From contig NZ_NWUO01000010.1 of assembly GCF_002895925.1 (NCBI RefSeq), positions 1-64,000 on the forward strand: 64,000 nt of DNA. Reading direction: 5' to 3'. A program made the translations under genes and the position numbers. Within the stretch, counting starts at the first letter, position 1; every line of letters begins with the position of its first letter. The stretch comes from Mixta theicola (lineage in GTDB: Bacteria; Pseudomonadota; Gammaproteobacteria; Enterobacterales; Enterobacteriaceae). The notes under the pieces are model-generated. The model was not told the origin of the DNA and did no database searches. It saw nothing but the letters and a program-made list of their open reading frames with translations. Shown here piece after piece: positions 35,741-45,900 of the stretch.

Positions 35741-36630
35741 TAATGACGTCCTCCGCTTTTAGGATCGAGCAGGTCGCGCAGCCCGTCGCCAAACAGGTTA
35801 AAGCCGACGGCGGTGATCAGAATGGCCACGCCGGGAAAGGTGCAGTACCACCATTGATCCAGCACGTAGTTACGCCCGTTGGCGACCATCGCGCCCCATT
35901 CGGCGGTTGGCTGTTGCGCGCCAAGGCCGATAAAACCCAGAGTGGCGGCCATCAGAATGGCGGTGCCAATATCCAGCGAAGCCTGCACCACCAGCGGCGG
36001 CAGGGCGTTACGCAGTACGTGCCAGCCGATCAAATGCCAGCGCGATGCGCCGAACGTGCGCGCCGCCTGTATATAGGCAAACTGGCGCACCACCAGCGTT
36101 TGCCCGCGCGCCAGCCGCACATAAAAAGGAATGCGCACAATGGCGATGGCCAGCATGGCGTTGAACAGGCTTGGCCCAAGCGCTGCCGCCAGCGCCATGG
36201 TCAGCACCAGCGACGGGATCGACAGCATAATATCCATCACCCGCATAATCAGCGCGTCCGCCCAGCCGCCCAGCACGCCGGAGAAGCAGCCAAGCAGCGA
36301 GCCGATACCGCCCGCCAATACCACCACCGCCAGCCCGGCGGCGATCGACTGCTGGCTGCCGATCAGCACCCGGCTGAACAGATCGCGGCCCACTTCATCG
36401 GTGCCGAACCAGTGCGCGGCGGAGGGCGGCTGTAAACGCGCCGCCAAATCAACGGCGTTGGGATCGAACGGCGTCAGCCAGGGGGAAAACAGCAGCATCA
36501 GCAGCATTAGCAGCATAATGGCGCCGCCAGCCAGCGTCAGCGGACTTTGCTTCAGCAGCCAGAACGCCTTGCTGACGCGCCGCCTGGCGGGCGCTTTTAC
36601 CGGGGCCAGTTGGGTTTCACTTACCGTCAT
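35740..36630 (-). CDS. ddpC: Dipeptide ABC transporter permease (DdpC-like)
   Basis: 296-residue inner-membrane permease with six hydrophobic segments, the N-terminal OppC/DppC region (HWFGTDEVGRDLFSR) and the ATPase-contact EAA loop (AARTFGASRWHLIGWHVLRN). The start at 36630 (MTVSETQ) overlaps the ddpB stop as ATGA. Pairs with the DdpB-like permease. Confidence 0.88.
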   Translation of the reverse strand: MTVSETQLAPVKAPARRRVSKAFWLLKQSPLTLAGGAIMLLMLLMLLFSPWLTPFDPNAVDLAARLQPPSAAHWFGTDEVGRDLFSRVLIGSQQSIAAGLAVVVLAGGIGSLLGCFSGVLGGWADALIMRVMDIMLSIPSLVLTMALAAALGPSLFNAMLAIAIVRIPFYVRLARGQTLVVRQFAYIQAARTFGASRWHLIGWHVLRNALPPLVVQASLDIGTAILMAATLGFIGLGAQQPTAEWGAMVANGRNYVLDQWWYCTFPGVAILITAVGFNLFGDGLRDLLDPKSGGRH

Positions 36631-37649
36631 GCATTGCCTCCACGACCGATACGCGGATCGATCCATACATAGAGCAGGTCTACCAGCAGGTTAACCAGCA
36701 CATAAGCAAACGACACCACCACCGCGAATCCCATCACCGCCGGGAAATCAAGCGCCTGAATTGAGGCCACGACGTAAGCGCCCATGCCGGGCCAGGAAAA
36801 AACGGTTTCCGTTAGCACCGCGCCGTACAGCAGATCGCCCAGCGCCAGGCCCAGCACGGTTATCGAGGGGATCAGCGCGTTAGGCAGCGCGTGCGTCATA
36901 ACGATGCGCCAGCCGGGCAGCCCGCTGGCGCGGGCGGTACGAATATAATCCTCGCTGAGCTGTTCCAGCATCGCCGAGCGGATCTGGCGCGCCACGATGC
37001 CGAGATGCACAAAGGCCAGCGTCAGTGCGGGCAAAATCAGATGCTGCAGGCTGTTAAAAAAGGCTGCGCTATCGCCGGCCAGTAGCGTATCGATCAGATA
37101 AAAACCGGTAACGTGCGCGGGCGGATCGAGCCAGTCATCCAGCCGACCGCCGCCGGGCAGCAGGTTAAGATGTCCGTAAAACAGCACGATAACCCCCAGC
37201 CCCAGCCAGAAGGCGGGCGTGGAAATGCCGGTAATCGCCAGCAGGCGCACCAGGTGATCGAGCCAGCGGTTGCGAAACACCGCCGACAGCACGCCAAGCG
37301 GCACGCCTGCCAGCAGCGCCAACAGCAGCGCGCACAGCGCCAGCTCCAGCGTGGCGGGGAAAAACAGACGAATATCCGCCAGCACCGGCCTGCCGGTACG
37401 AATCGAGGTGCCAAGATCGCCATGCAGCAGATCGCTGACATAATGGATAAACTGCTGCCACAGCGGCAGATCCAGCCCCAGCTGATGACGAATATGCTGC
37501 ACCATTTCATCGCTGGCGCGATCGCCCGCCAGCAGGCGCGCCGGATCGCCGGGGATCAGATGGGAAATAATAAAGGTAATAACGCACACGCCCATCATTA
37601 CCAGCAGCAGCCCCCAGCAGCGCTGCCGCAGAATGCTCCACAGAGTCAT
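36627..37649 (-). CDS. ddpB: Dipeptide ABC transporter permease (DdpB-like)
   Basis: 340-residue permease of the DppB/OppB type: an N-terminal membrane segment followed by FIISHLIPGDPARLL, then five further hydrophobic segments and the EAA loop (TARASGLPGWRIVMTHALPN). Forms the translocation pore with the DdpC-like permease. Lies 40 bp downstream of the binding-protein gene on the minus strand. Confidence 0.88.
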   Translation of the reverse strand: MTLWSILRQRCWGLLLVMMGVCVITFIISHLIPGDPARLLAGDRASDEMVQHIRHQLGLDLPLWQQFIHYVSDLLHGDLGTSIRTGRPVLADIRLFFPATLELALCALLLALLAGVPLGVLSAVFRNRWLDHLVRLLAITGISTPAFWLGLGVIVLFYGHLNLLPGGGRLDDWLDPPAHVTGFYLIDTLLAGDSAAFFNSLQHLILPALTLAFVHLGIVARQIRSAMLEQLSEDYIRTARASGLPGWRIVMTHALPNALIPSITVLGLALGDLLYGAVLTETVFSWPGMGAYVVASIQALDFPAVMGFAVVVSFAYVLVNLLVDLLYVWIDPRIGRGGNA

Positions 37650-37689
37650 AGTCCTGGCCTCTTTATCAGGCGACGCACGGACAGCGCCG

Positions 37690-39249
37690 TTACTTACTCA
37701 TGGTGGCAACGTTATAAACCTGCTCCAGCATCGGGTTATAAACAAAGCCCTGAACCGCCTTATTCATCGCCATCTGATAGTTTTTCTGGAACAGATAAAC
37801 GTAAGCCGCGTCATCAATCACTTTCTTTTGCGCCGCCTGATAATCAAGGGTGCGCGCCGCCTGATCGGTAGTCGCTAACGCCTGTTTCAGCAGGGCATCC
37901 ACCTGCGGATTGCTGTAAAACGCGCGGTTGCCCGGCAGGCCTTTTTTATCCGACTGGAACCAGTAGTTCATATACATATAGGGATCGGCGAAATCCGGGC
38001 TCCAGTTGCCGATGGCGATGTCATAATCGCCTTTACCCACGCGGTCGCGCATCGTGGCGTTCGCCAGCTTCTCCAGTTTTACGCTGATGCCCAGCGCGCT
38101 GAGGCTGGCCTGGGTGGCAAGCGCGATCGGCTCCCAGTTAGGATCGTTGTCGGAATAGAGGAAAGAGAGGGTTTTCGGCTTGTCCGCCACCTTCTCCCAG
38201 GCGGCTTTCGCCTGCGCCGGATCGTTACTGTACTGCATAGCCTGCGCATCGAAGCCCCACATGCCTTCCGGGATCGGCCCGCGCATCTGTTTGCCGTTGC
38301 CCGCCAGAATGCCTTTCACCATTCCCTGATAATCGGTTGACCAGGAGATAGCGCGCCGCAGTTCCACCTGATTCAGCGGAGCCTTCGCGTTATTCAGATA
38401 GAGATAGGTCACGCGCAGCGAGGGATATTCCGCCACCCTGACCTTATCCTCTTTTTTTAGCGCGCTAAGCTGATCGACAGGCAGCGATTCGGCAATATCA
38501 ATATCACCGCGCGTTAGCTGCAGGCGGCGCGACGCGCTTTCGCCAATGATTTTAACGGTTACGCGCTTAAACGTCGGGCGTGTGCCGTTGTAATGCGGAT
38601 TGGGAACCAGCAGCAGCTGCTGACCTTTTTGCCAGCGCTGCAGCATAAACGGGCCGGAACCGGCGGTATGCTCAGCCAGCCAGCCGCGCGCATCGTCGGT
38701 AGCATGCTGCGCCAGCACCGCCGGATTAAGGATGGCCGCGCCGTCGTTGGCCAGCGTATAGAGGAACGGCGCAAAGGGAGTGCTGAGCGTAAAGCGCACG
38801 CTGTTGGCGTCCAGCGCTTCAACTTTTATATCTTTGGGAAAAGCCTCTGACGGCCCCTGCGCCACCTTCATCAGACGTTCAAAAGAGGCTTTTACCGCTG
38901 CGGCGGTAACCGGCGTCCCGTCGGCAAACTTTGCCGTCGGGTTAAGCTTAAAGGTCCATACTTTTTGATCTTCCGAGGCCTGCCAGCTGGTGGCCAGATC
39001 GCCCTCTATCTTCGTCGATCCTTTCCCGCCCTCGGTCTTATACTGCACCAGCCGTTGATAGGCCGGGTAGATTACCGCCCAGTCGTTATTATCAATGGTG
39101 ACGGCCGGATCGAGCGTTTGCGGATCGGCAGCCTTGCCGATAACCAACATCTCTTTGGGGACTGCCGCCAGCGCGGGCGTCACCGTCGCGCTAATAGCAA
39201 GGGCAAGCAGCGCCGGACGCAGCAGGCAACAGATAACAGAGTTTTTCAT
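37690..39249 (-). CDS. ddpA: Periplasmic dipeptide-binding protein (DdpA-like)
   Basis: 519 residues with a Sec signal peptide (cleavage probably after PALA, about residue 28) and an SBP family 5 fold: IGKAADPQTLDPAVTIDNND at the mature start, LNPTAKFADGTPVTAAAVKA in lobe I. It delivers peptides to DdpBC. D-Ala-D-Ala as the preferred ligand is inferred from the adjacent dipeptidase gene. Fourteen bases after ddpX. Confidence 0.88.
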   Translation of the reverse strand: MKNSVICCLLRPALLALAISATVTPALAAVPKEMLVIGKAADPQTLDPAVTIDNNDWAVIYPAYQRLVQYKTEGGKGSTKIEGDLATSWQASEDQKVWTFKLNPTAKFADGTPVTAAAVKASFERLMKVAQGPSEAFPKDIKVEALDANSVRFTLSTPFAPFLYTLANDGAAILNPAVLAQHATDDARGWLAEHTAGSGPFMLQRWQKGQQLLLVPNPHYNGTRPTFKRVTVKIIGESASRRLQLTRGDIDIAESLPVDQLSALKKEDKVRVAEYPSLRVTYLYLNNAKAPLNQVELRRAISWSTDYQGMVKGILAGNGKQMRGPIPEGMWGFDAQAMQYSNDPAQAKAAWEKVADKPKTLSFLYSDNDPNWEPIALATQASLSALGISVKLEKLANATMRDRVGKGDYDIAIGNWSPDFADPYMYMNYWFQSDKKGLPGNRAFYSNPQVDALLKQALATTDQAARTLDYQAAQKKVIDDAAYVYLFQKNYQMAMNKAVQGFVYNPMLEQVYNVATMSK

Positions 39250-39262
39250 GGCAGGCTCCTGG

Positions 39263-39850
39263 TTAAAGTGAACTGGCTGTGGTTACAGCAGGAAGAGCGG
39301 GACAGCTAAAACGATCGCTGAGCAGCGGATAACGAACAGAGTCGGGCAGTTCAAAATGCCACCACTCGCTGTTAATACCGATAAAGCCGCCGGCCTGCAT
39401 AATGGCATTCAGCACCAGACGGTTACGGTGCGCCGTTGCGGGAATATCCGGGCTCCAGAGATGCGAACGCGCATTCATCTCGTCAAAAGCGGTGCCCATA
39501 TCTAGAAGATTGCCCGCCTCGTCGCGCAGCGTGACGTCAATGGCCGTGCCGCGGCTGTGGTTAGATCCCAGCGAAACGGCCATAACATATTGCGGGTCTG
39601 GACAGGCCAGCCAGAGATGCTGCTGCGCCAGCTGAGGACGCCAGGCGTCATACACCACCAGCGTCAAACCGGCCAGCCGCGCCACCTCGACGCTGCGCGC
39701 CAGCGCTTTCGCCGCGTCGGGATGCAGCAAACAGCGCGCCTGCTGATAGATGGCGTAGCCGGTAATATTGTCCGGCGAGGCATATTTCAGATCGATCTCC
39801 AGCTGTGGAAAAGTGTCGGCCAGATCGACCAGTTCAACTTCCTGCATCAT
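39263..39850 (-). CDS. ddpX: D-alanyl-D-alanine dipeptidase (DdpX/VanX-type)
   Basis: 195 residues (E. coli DdpX 193). Zinc ligands and catalytic residues of the VanX family are all present: His98 and Asp105 in SNHSRGTAID, Glu162 and His165 in EWWHFEL, and Arg71 in DAWRP. It splits D-Ala-D-Ala in the cytoplasm, letting cell-wall peptides be used as a carbon or nitrogen source. No signal peptide. First structural gene of the operon, 12 bp after the regulator gene. Confidence 0.92.
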   Translation of the reverse strand: MMQEVELVDLADTFPQLEIDLKYASPDNITGYAIYQQARCLLHPDAAKALARSVEVARLAGLTLVVYDAWRPQLAQQHLWLACPDPQYVMAVSLGSNHSRGTAIDVTLRDEAGNLLDMGTAFDEMNARSHLWSPDIPATAHRNRLVLNAIMQAGGFIGINSEWWHFELPDSVRYPLLSDRFSCPALPAVTTASSL

Positions 39851-39862
39851 GCGTTTCCCCTG

Positions 39863-40726
39863 TTAGCGTTCAAATTGTCCAAACTCTTGCTGTAGCTGAC
39901 GGTTGATTGCCAGCCTGTCAGCCAGCCGGTCGCCGAGATGTTCAACCACTGCGGAAAGCAACAGATTAAACAGACAGCTCAGCGGCGCCAGCGAATCCCA
40001 AAAGTGTCCGGTATCGGTTTTAACCTGCAGTAAATCCAGCGGATAATCGCGTGCCCACGGACACCAGACATCGGTGACCAGCGCCAGCGTCATCTGTCGT
40101 TCGCAGGCAACGCGGCAAAAATGGCGCGCGATGGTGGAATAGGCGCGGGTATCGGTCACCACCACATAAGGCGAGGCAAATTCAGAATTGAGCGTCTCCA
40201 CCCAGCTTCCCGACAGCCCGTCCACATAGCTGACGTGCGGGCGCAGATATTCCAGATGGCTAAAAAAGGCGTTGGCGATACCGCGTGTGGACTGAATGCC
40301 CAGCACAAACACCGCCTCGGCGTTGGCCAGCCGCTGACTGATGCGGTTAAACGCCTCGCTTTGCGCCAGCTGATAAACCTGGGTAATCGCATCCAGTTCC
40401 AGCTTCAGCGACTGGCGATAGCGATCGGGCAGATGGCGCTGCTGTTGCCAGGAGTCGAGACGATCGATCACGCCCCACGGCTTATAGGTTATCTGCGGCG
40501 TATCACGCAGGCTTTGCCGAACTTCATTGAGGTTACGGTAGCCCAGCCGCCGTAAATAGCGGCCAACGGTAATGCCGCTGGTGCCGGTGGCGCGTGCAAT
40601 GCTGTCGGCGGTTTCAAACGGAATTTGCGTGGTATGGGTCAGTAGCCAGCTGGCGATACGCTTGCCGCCTGGCGTTTGCTGAGCAAAAGAGCTCTCAATG
40701 CGGGCAATCAACGTCGGCTTATCCAT
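39863..40726 (-). CDS. RpiR/MurR-type regulator with SIS domain
   Basis: 287 residues. N-terminal RpiR HTH (about 1-75; TADSIARATGTSGITVGRYLRRLGY) and a C-terminal SIS sugar-isomerase-like ligand domain (about 110-260; VFVLGIQSTRGIA, VVTDTRAYS). Such proteins sense phosphosugars, for example MurNAc-6-phosphate in MurR. Being first in the ddp cluster it probably controls it, tying D-Ala-D-Ala uptake to cell-wall recycling; that is inference. The ATG at 40726 is preceded by GAGGTGGTGAG; GTG codons just upstream overlap that site. In E. coli the ddp operon has no such gene and depends on RpoS and Nac. Confidence 0.83.
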   Translation of the reverse strand: MDKPTLIARIESSFAQQTPGGKRIASWLLTHTTQIPFETADSIARATGTSGITVGRYLRRLGYRNLNEVRQSLRDTPQITYKPWGVIDRLDSWQQQRHLPDRYRQSLKLELDAITQVYQLAQSEAFNRISQRLANAEAVFVLGIQSTRGIANAFFSHLEYLRPHVSYVDGLSGSWVETLNSEFASPYVVVTDTRAYSTIARHFCRVACERQMTLALVTDVWCPWARDYPLDLLQVKTDTGHFWDSLAPLSCLFNLLLSAVVEHLGDRLADRLAINRQLQQEFGQFER

Positions 40727-41064
40727 TCTCACCACCTCAGTGTTATCAGACTGTCAGCGCTGACCCGGCTGTTATTGATTTAACAAAGCAGAAGTCATGC
40801 CAGGTTTAAGCGGCCGGCAAAGCCGCGCTGTGGGGGTAAAAATGCGCTATGGCGTTGATTATGTCTTAACAAAAGATCAACAAATGTGCAGCATCGCGCA
40901 TTTTTGGTGCAGGCTTAGCCGTGTCTGAGATGAGGGTCTTTGTTGTGCGGCAAGTTTCACAGCGTATTGTAAGCCGCTGCAAATCGGCTAAAAAAGCGGG
41001 AAGAGCGCCCGTAATCCGCAGACGCCGCGCTGGTCGCTATTCTCCAGCGCGGCACAATAGCGCG
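40727..41064. other. Divergent spacer between rpiR-type gene and ppdA
   Basis: 338 bp without a supported gene. It should carry the ddp operon promoter (minus) and the promoter for the prepilin-like genes (plus). A small G+C-rich hairpin (GCGGC/GCCGC near 40810-40829) is visible, but no confident operator. Confidence 0.5.
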
Positions 41065-41529
41065 ATGAAAACAACGCGTGCTGAAGGATTTACCCTGATG
41101 GAGCTGCTGCTGGTGCTGACTATAGCCGGTCTGCTGAGTCTCGCTTCGTTGCAGGGCTGGCAAAGCTGGCAGCAGCGCCAGCGTATGCAGGAGACCGCCC
41201 GGCAGCTGCAGCGCTTTTTACATGGCGTACGGGCGTGGGCCAACTGGCATAACCGGGAACAGCCGCTGTGGCTGCTGACGGGCGAACGCTGGTGCCTGGG
41301 CAGCGGAGCCATACCTGCGGCTGGCTGCGGTAGCGGACGGCGCCTACAGCTGCTGGCGCCGCACCCGCAGGTGCATATCATCGCCATTGACGGGGAGCCG
41401 GGATTTTACGGCAAACGCAACGTGGCAAAAGCGGGGCACATTATTTTTGGCGAAGGCACGCTGCGCTGGCGCGTAATTATATCCTCACGAGGCCGTATCC
41501 GGCTTTGTCAGGTCGCGCCATGTCTGTAA
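41065..41529 (+). CDS. ppdA: Prepilin-type protein PpdA
   Basis: 154 residues with a class III (prepilin) leader: a short basic N terminus, then G|FTLMELLLVLTIAGLLSLA. The cleavage-site Gly and Glu at mature position 5 are present. A pseudopilin-like minor subunit for a type II/IV-like apparatus; in E. coli its function is uncertain. ATG at 41065. First gene of ppdA-ppdB-ygdB-ppdC-recC. Confidence 0.88.
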   Translation: MKTTRAEGFTLMELLLVLTIAGLLSLASLQGWQSWQQRQRMQETARQLQRFLHGVRAWANWHNREQPLWLLTGERWCLGSGAIPAAGCGSGRRLQLLAPHPQVHIIAIDGEPGFYGKRNVAKAGHIIFGEGTLRWRVIISSRGRIRLCQVAPCL

Positions 41530-42065
41530 AAGCCGCAGGGTTTAGCCTGATGGAAATGCTGATCGCGATGGCGCTGAGCGGCATTTTAATGCTGGGGGCG
41601 CTGCGTCTGCTGCCGCACCTGCAGCGGCAAAACCTTCAGCTGCAAAGCCAGGTGCGGCTACAGGAAGAGCTACAGCAAATAATGAACGTACTGGAAAAGG
41701 CGATTCGGCGCGCTGGCTACTGTCACGGGATCTGTCAGGGGACGCCGCTTATCCTTCAACGGGACTGCCTGCTGGTCAGGTGGGATGAAAACAGCAATGG
41801 CCGCTGGGAAGGGCCGGAGCATGAGGAGAGCGAATGGTACGGATACCGACTCCGCAATCAACGCCTGGAGATGCAGCGCGGCGTGAGCAGCTGCGACGGC
41901 AGCGGCTGGGAAAGCCTTTCCGATCCGGCCACGCTAGCCGTTGGCGAGCTGGTGTTTACCCGCGCCGGGCGGCAGGTGACGCTGACGCTCGGCGGCGAAT
42001 CGCCGAGCTTTCCCGCGCTTCATCTCACGCTGCAAGGCGTGGTCAGCACCCACAACGCACCTTAA
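41520..42065 (+). CDS. ppdB: Prepilin-type protein PpdB
   Basis: 181 residues with prepilin leader KAAG|FSLMEMLIAMALSG. A pseudopilin-like product whose C-terminal part contains a cysteine pair. Overlaps the ppdA end by 10 bp, so translation is coupled. The start at 41520 (MSVKAAG) is preferred to one five codons earlier because the leader length then fits. Confidence 0.88.
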   Translation: MSVKAAGFSLMEMLIAMALSGILMLGALRLLPHLQRQNLQLQSQVRLQEELQQIMNVLEKAIRRAGYCHGICQGTPLILQRDCLLVRWDENSNGRWEGPEHEESEWYGYRLRNQRLEMQRGVSSCDGSGWESLSDPATLAVGELVFTRAGRQVTLTLGGESPSFPALHLTLQGVVSTHNAP

Positions 42066-42079
42066 GGCAGGATGGCGGC

Positions 42080-42490
42080 ATGGCGCTAGCGATGGTGCTG
42101 CTGGTTCTGCTGCTGGGCTCAGGCCTGCTGCATGCCACGCGTCAACAGCTGGATGGTGCGCTGTCGCTGGTCGCAGATGAGCGACAGTTCCTGCTGGAGC
42201 AGCATCAGGCGCTTTCCGCGCTGGCCTGGGGCGCACAGTTGACCTGGCCGCCTCAGCAGCAGGGCTGGCATTGCCAACGGCAGCCGCAGTTTGGCTGGCG
42301 TGCCTGTGTGCTGCATCGGGATAACGGCGAAGCGCTGCTGCGCGGCGGGGGTGAGTCAACCGCCGGGGAGGCGCTGGCGCTATGGCAGTGGCTGACGCCG
42401 GGAGAAGGCGGGCGCTGGCAACCGCTGGCGCACGGTTGGCTCGATTTTTGTCCGCTTTCACCCTCGGATTGCCTCGCTGATGAAGGGTGA
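42080..42490 (+). CDS. ygdB: YgdB-like prepilin-locus protein
   Basis: 136 residues with an N-terminal hydrophobic helix (MALAMVLLVLLLGSGLL) followed by a soluble domain with the WLDFCPL ending seen in E. coli YgdB. The upstream in-frame codons read RQDGG before the helix, as a prepilin leader would, but no ATG, GTG or TTG covers them near the ppdB stop; the first usable start is the ATG at 42080. Either the leader is lost or an unusual start is used. It overlaps ppdC by 11 bp. Confidence 0.75.
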   Translation: MALAMVLLVLLLGSGLLHATRQQLDGALSLVADERQFLLEQHQALSALAWGAQLTWPPQQQGWHCQRQPQFGWRACVLHRDNGEALLRGGGESTAGEALALWQWLTPGEGGRWQPLAHGWLDFCPLSPSDCLADEG

Positions 42491-42779
42491 AAGAGGGTTT
42501 AGCGTAGTGGAAACGCTGCTGGCGCTGCTGCTGTTTGCCATCAGTTTAACGGCGCTGTTGCACTATCAGCGGATGCTGGCGGCAGGCTTTTACCAGCAGT
42601 GGCAACAGCGCGAGGCATGGCGCGTCGCTGCACTGCGTCTGCAGGGGCAGGAGAGCGAAGGCTGGCAAACCTCGCTACGCTCGTTACCGGCGGTGGAAGG
42701 CTGCCTGTTTTGGCAGGCCACGGCTTCCCGGCCCGGTTTGTCTCCTGTTACGCTGGGCCAGCTGCGCTGTGATCAATGA
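42480..42779 (+). CDS. ppdC: Prepilin-type protein PpdC
   Basis: 99 residues with leader KGERG|FSVVETLLALLLFAISL: the cleavage Gly and Glu at +5 are intact. A small pseudopilin. Starts within the ygdB end; recC begins 145 bp later. Confidence 0.87.
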   Translation: MKGERGFSVVETLLALLLFAISLTALLHYQRMLAAGFYQQWQQREAWRVAALRLQGQESEGWQTSLRSLPAVEGCLFWQATASRPGLSPVTLGQLRCDQ

Positions 42780-42924
42780 CTTTCCGGACGGCTGAATTTC
42801 CCGCCAGGCGCGCTGTCATTAACCGTACTTTTGCGCTTTTTTTGCCCACCGGTTGCATTAGCTGATTTAAGAGGTAGAGTGTCCCCGCGCTAACGCGCAG
42901 TAGCAGCACTGAACAGGAGCCACT

Positions 42925-45900
42925 ATGTTTACGGTTTATCACTCCAACCAGCTCGATATTCTTAAATCGCTGGCGGCGTATCTGATTGAAAACGAACCGT
43001 TACGCGATCCTTTTCAGTCCGAAGTGGTGCTGGTGCAAAGTCCGGGCATGGCGCAGTGGCTGCAGATGCAGCTGGCCCAGCAGTTCGGCATTGCGGCCAA
43101 TATCACTTTTCCGCTGCCCGCCTCTTTTATCTGGGATATGTTTGTGCGCGTATTGCCCGGTATCCCCAAAGAGAGCGCCTTCAATAAAGCCAGCATGAGC
43201 TGGAAGCTAATGACGCTGTTGCCCGATCTGCTGCGGCAGGAGGCGTTTCGCCCGTTGCAGCACTATCTTAACGACGACGATGACAAGCGTAAGCTGTTTC
43301 AACTGGCTTCGCGCGTGGCCGATCTTTATGATCAGTATCTGGTCTATCGCCCGGAATGGCTGAATAGCTGGCAGCAGGGAAAAATTATCGATGGGCTGGG
43401 CGATGCGCAGCAGTGGCAGGCGCCGCTGTGGGCCGCGCTGGTGGCATATACCCGCGACCTCGAACAGCCGGAGTGGCACCGCGCCAACCTGTATGCGCGC
43501 TTTATTCAAAAGCTGGAAAGCAGCGAATCGCGTCCGGCGGGTCTGCCCGATCGCGTCTTTATCTGCGGAATATCCGCGCTGCCGCCGGTCTACCTGCAGG
43601 CGCTGCAGGCGCTGGGCAAGCATATCGATATTCACCTGCTGTTCACCAACCCCTGCCGTCACTATTGGGGCGATATTCAGGACTACGCTTTTCTGGCGAA
43701 GCTTCAGAGCCGCCGTCGCCGCCATCATCAGCAACAGCAGGAGATCGCCTTGTTTCGCGATCCCGAAGCCGCCTCGTCATTATTTAACGATGCCGGGGAA
43801 CAGCAGCTGACCAACCCGCTGCTGGCCTCGTGGGGCAAGCTGGGGCGCGATAATCTTTATCTGCTGGCGCAAATGGAGGCGCGGGAAATCGATGCCTTTG
43901 TTGAGGTGCCGGAAGATACGCTGCTGCAGGCGTTACAGCACGATCTGTTGGAGCTGGAAGATAACGCGGTTATTGGCCTGGACGCGGAAGAGCTGAAAAG
44001 CAGCCATAAAAAACGCTGTCTCGATCCGCAGGATCGTTCCGTGGTGGTGCATGTCTGCCACAGTCCGCAGCGCGAAGTAGAAGTTTTACAGGATCAATTA
44101 TTGGCGATGATGGAGGCGGATCCCGCGCTGACGGCCCGCGATATTATCGTAATGGTGGCCGATATTGACGCCTACACGCCTTATATTCAGGCGGTATTCG
44201 GCAACGCATCGGCGGATCGCCATCTGCCTTTTGCGATTTCGGATCGGCGCGCCAGCTTCGCCCATCCGGCAATTATGGCCTTTATCAATCTGCTCGCTTT
44301 ACCGGACAGCCGCTTCGCCTGTGAGGAAGTGCTGGCGCTGCTGGAAGTGCCGGCGCTGGCGACGCGCTTTGCTATTGATGAAGAAGGGCTGCGCCGTTTG
44401 CGGATGTGGGTAGAGGAGTCCGGCATTCGCTGGGGGCTGGATGATGATAACGTGCGTGAGCTGGAGCTGCCACCGACCGGCCAGCACACCTGGCGCTTCG
44501 GTATCACCCGTATGCTGCTCGGTTATGCGATGGAAAGCGCGCATGGCGACTGGGACGGCATCCTGCCTTACGATGAGTCCAGCGGGCTGATCGCCGAGCT
44601 GGCCGGTAATCTGGCAGAGCTGCTGATGCAGCTTAACCACTGGCGTCAGGTGTTGGCCCAGCCGCGTACGCTTAGCGACTGGCAGCCGCTGTGCCGCGAA
44701 ATGCTGCAAACCTTTTTTGCCGCCGATGTGAATACCGATGCCGCGCTGATGCTGATTGAAGAACAGTGGCAGCAGGTAATGGCCTATGGTCTGCAGGCGC
44801 GCTACATCGATAACGTTCCGGCCACGCTGCTGCGCGATGAGCTGGCCGCGCGCCTCGATCAGCAGCGTATCAGCCAGCGTTTTCTGGCGGGGCCGGTTAA
44901 CTTCTGTACCCTGATGCCGATGCGTTCGGTGCCGTTTCGCGTGGTTTGCCTGCTGGGAATGAATGACGGCGTCTATCCGCGCACGCTGCCGCCGCTGGGG
45001 TTTGATTTAATGGCGCAGCAGCCGCAAAAGGGCGACCGCAGCCGCCGAGACGATGACCGTTTCCTGTTCCTGGAGGCATTGCTTTCGGCGCAGCAGAAAC
45101 TCTATATCAGCTATATTGGCCGCTCGATTCAGGATAATACGGAACGCTACCCTTCGGTGCTGCTCACTGAGCTGGTGGATTATATTGGGCAAAGCTTTCA
45201 TCTGCCGGGCGATGAGGCGCTGGACGTTGACAGCAGCGCTCAACGGGTGCTGGCGCACCTGCATTGCCTGCACAGCCGTATGCCGTTCGATCCGCAAAAC
45301 TTCGCGCCGCAGGCGGAATATCGCAGCTTTGCTCAGGAATGGCTGCCTGCGGCGCGCGGCAGCGGCGAGCCGCATCCGCCGTTTATGCAGCCGCTGCCGC
45401 CGCTGGAGACCCGCGAGCTGAGCTTTGAACAGCTGCTGCGTTTCTGGCGTCACCCGGTACGCGCCTTCTTTACTATGCGCCTCGGCGTCAGTTTTGCGCT
45501 GGAGCAGACCGAGCTGCCTGACGCCGAGCCGTTCGTGCTGGATGCGCTCGATCGTTACCAGATTAACGCTCAGTTGCTTAACGCGCTGATTGAAGAAGAA
45601 GATACCCAGCGGTTGTTCAATCATCATCGTGCGGCGGGCGTATTGCCCTATGGCGCTTTCGGCGAACTGTTCTGGCAAACGCAGCAGGAAGAGATGACGC
45701 CGCTGGCTGAGCAGGTCAGAGAACTGCGCGCCGAAAGCCGCAGCGTGGAAATCGACCTGACCGTCGCGGGGGTTAAGCTGAATGGCTGGCTGGTGCAGGT
45801 GCAGGAAAACGGTCTGCTGCGCTGGCGTCCGGGCGTGCTGAACTTTACCGATGGTCTGGCGCTGTGGCTGGAGCATCTGGCGTGGTGCGCGCTGGGTGGA

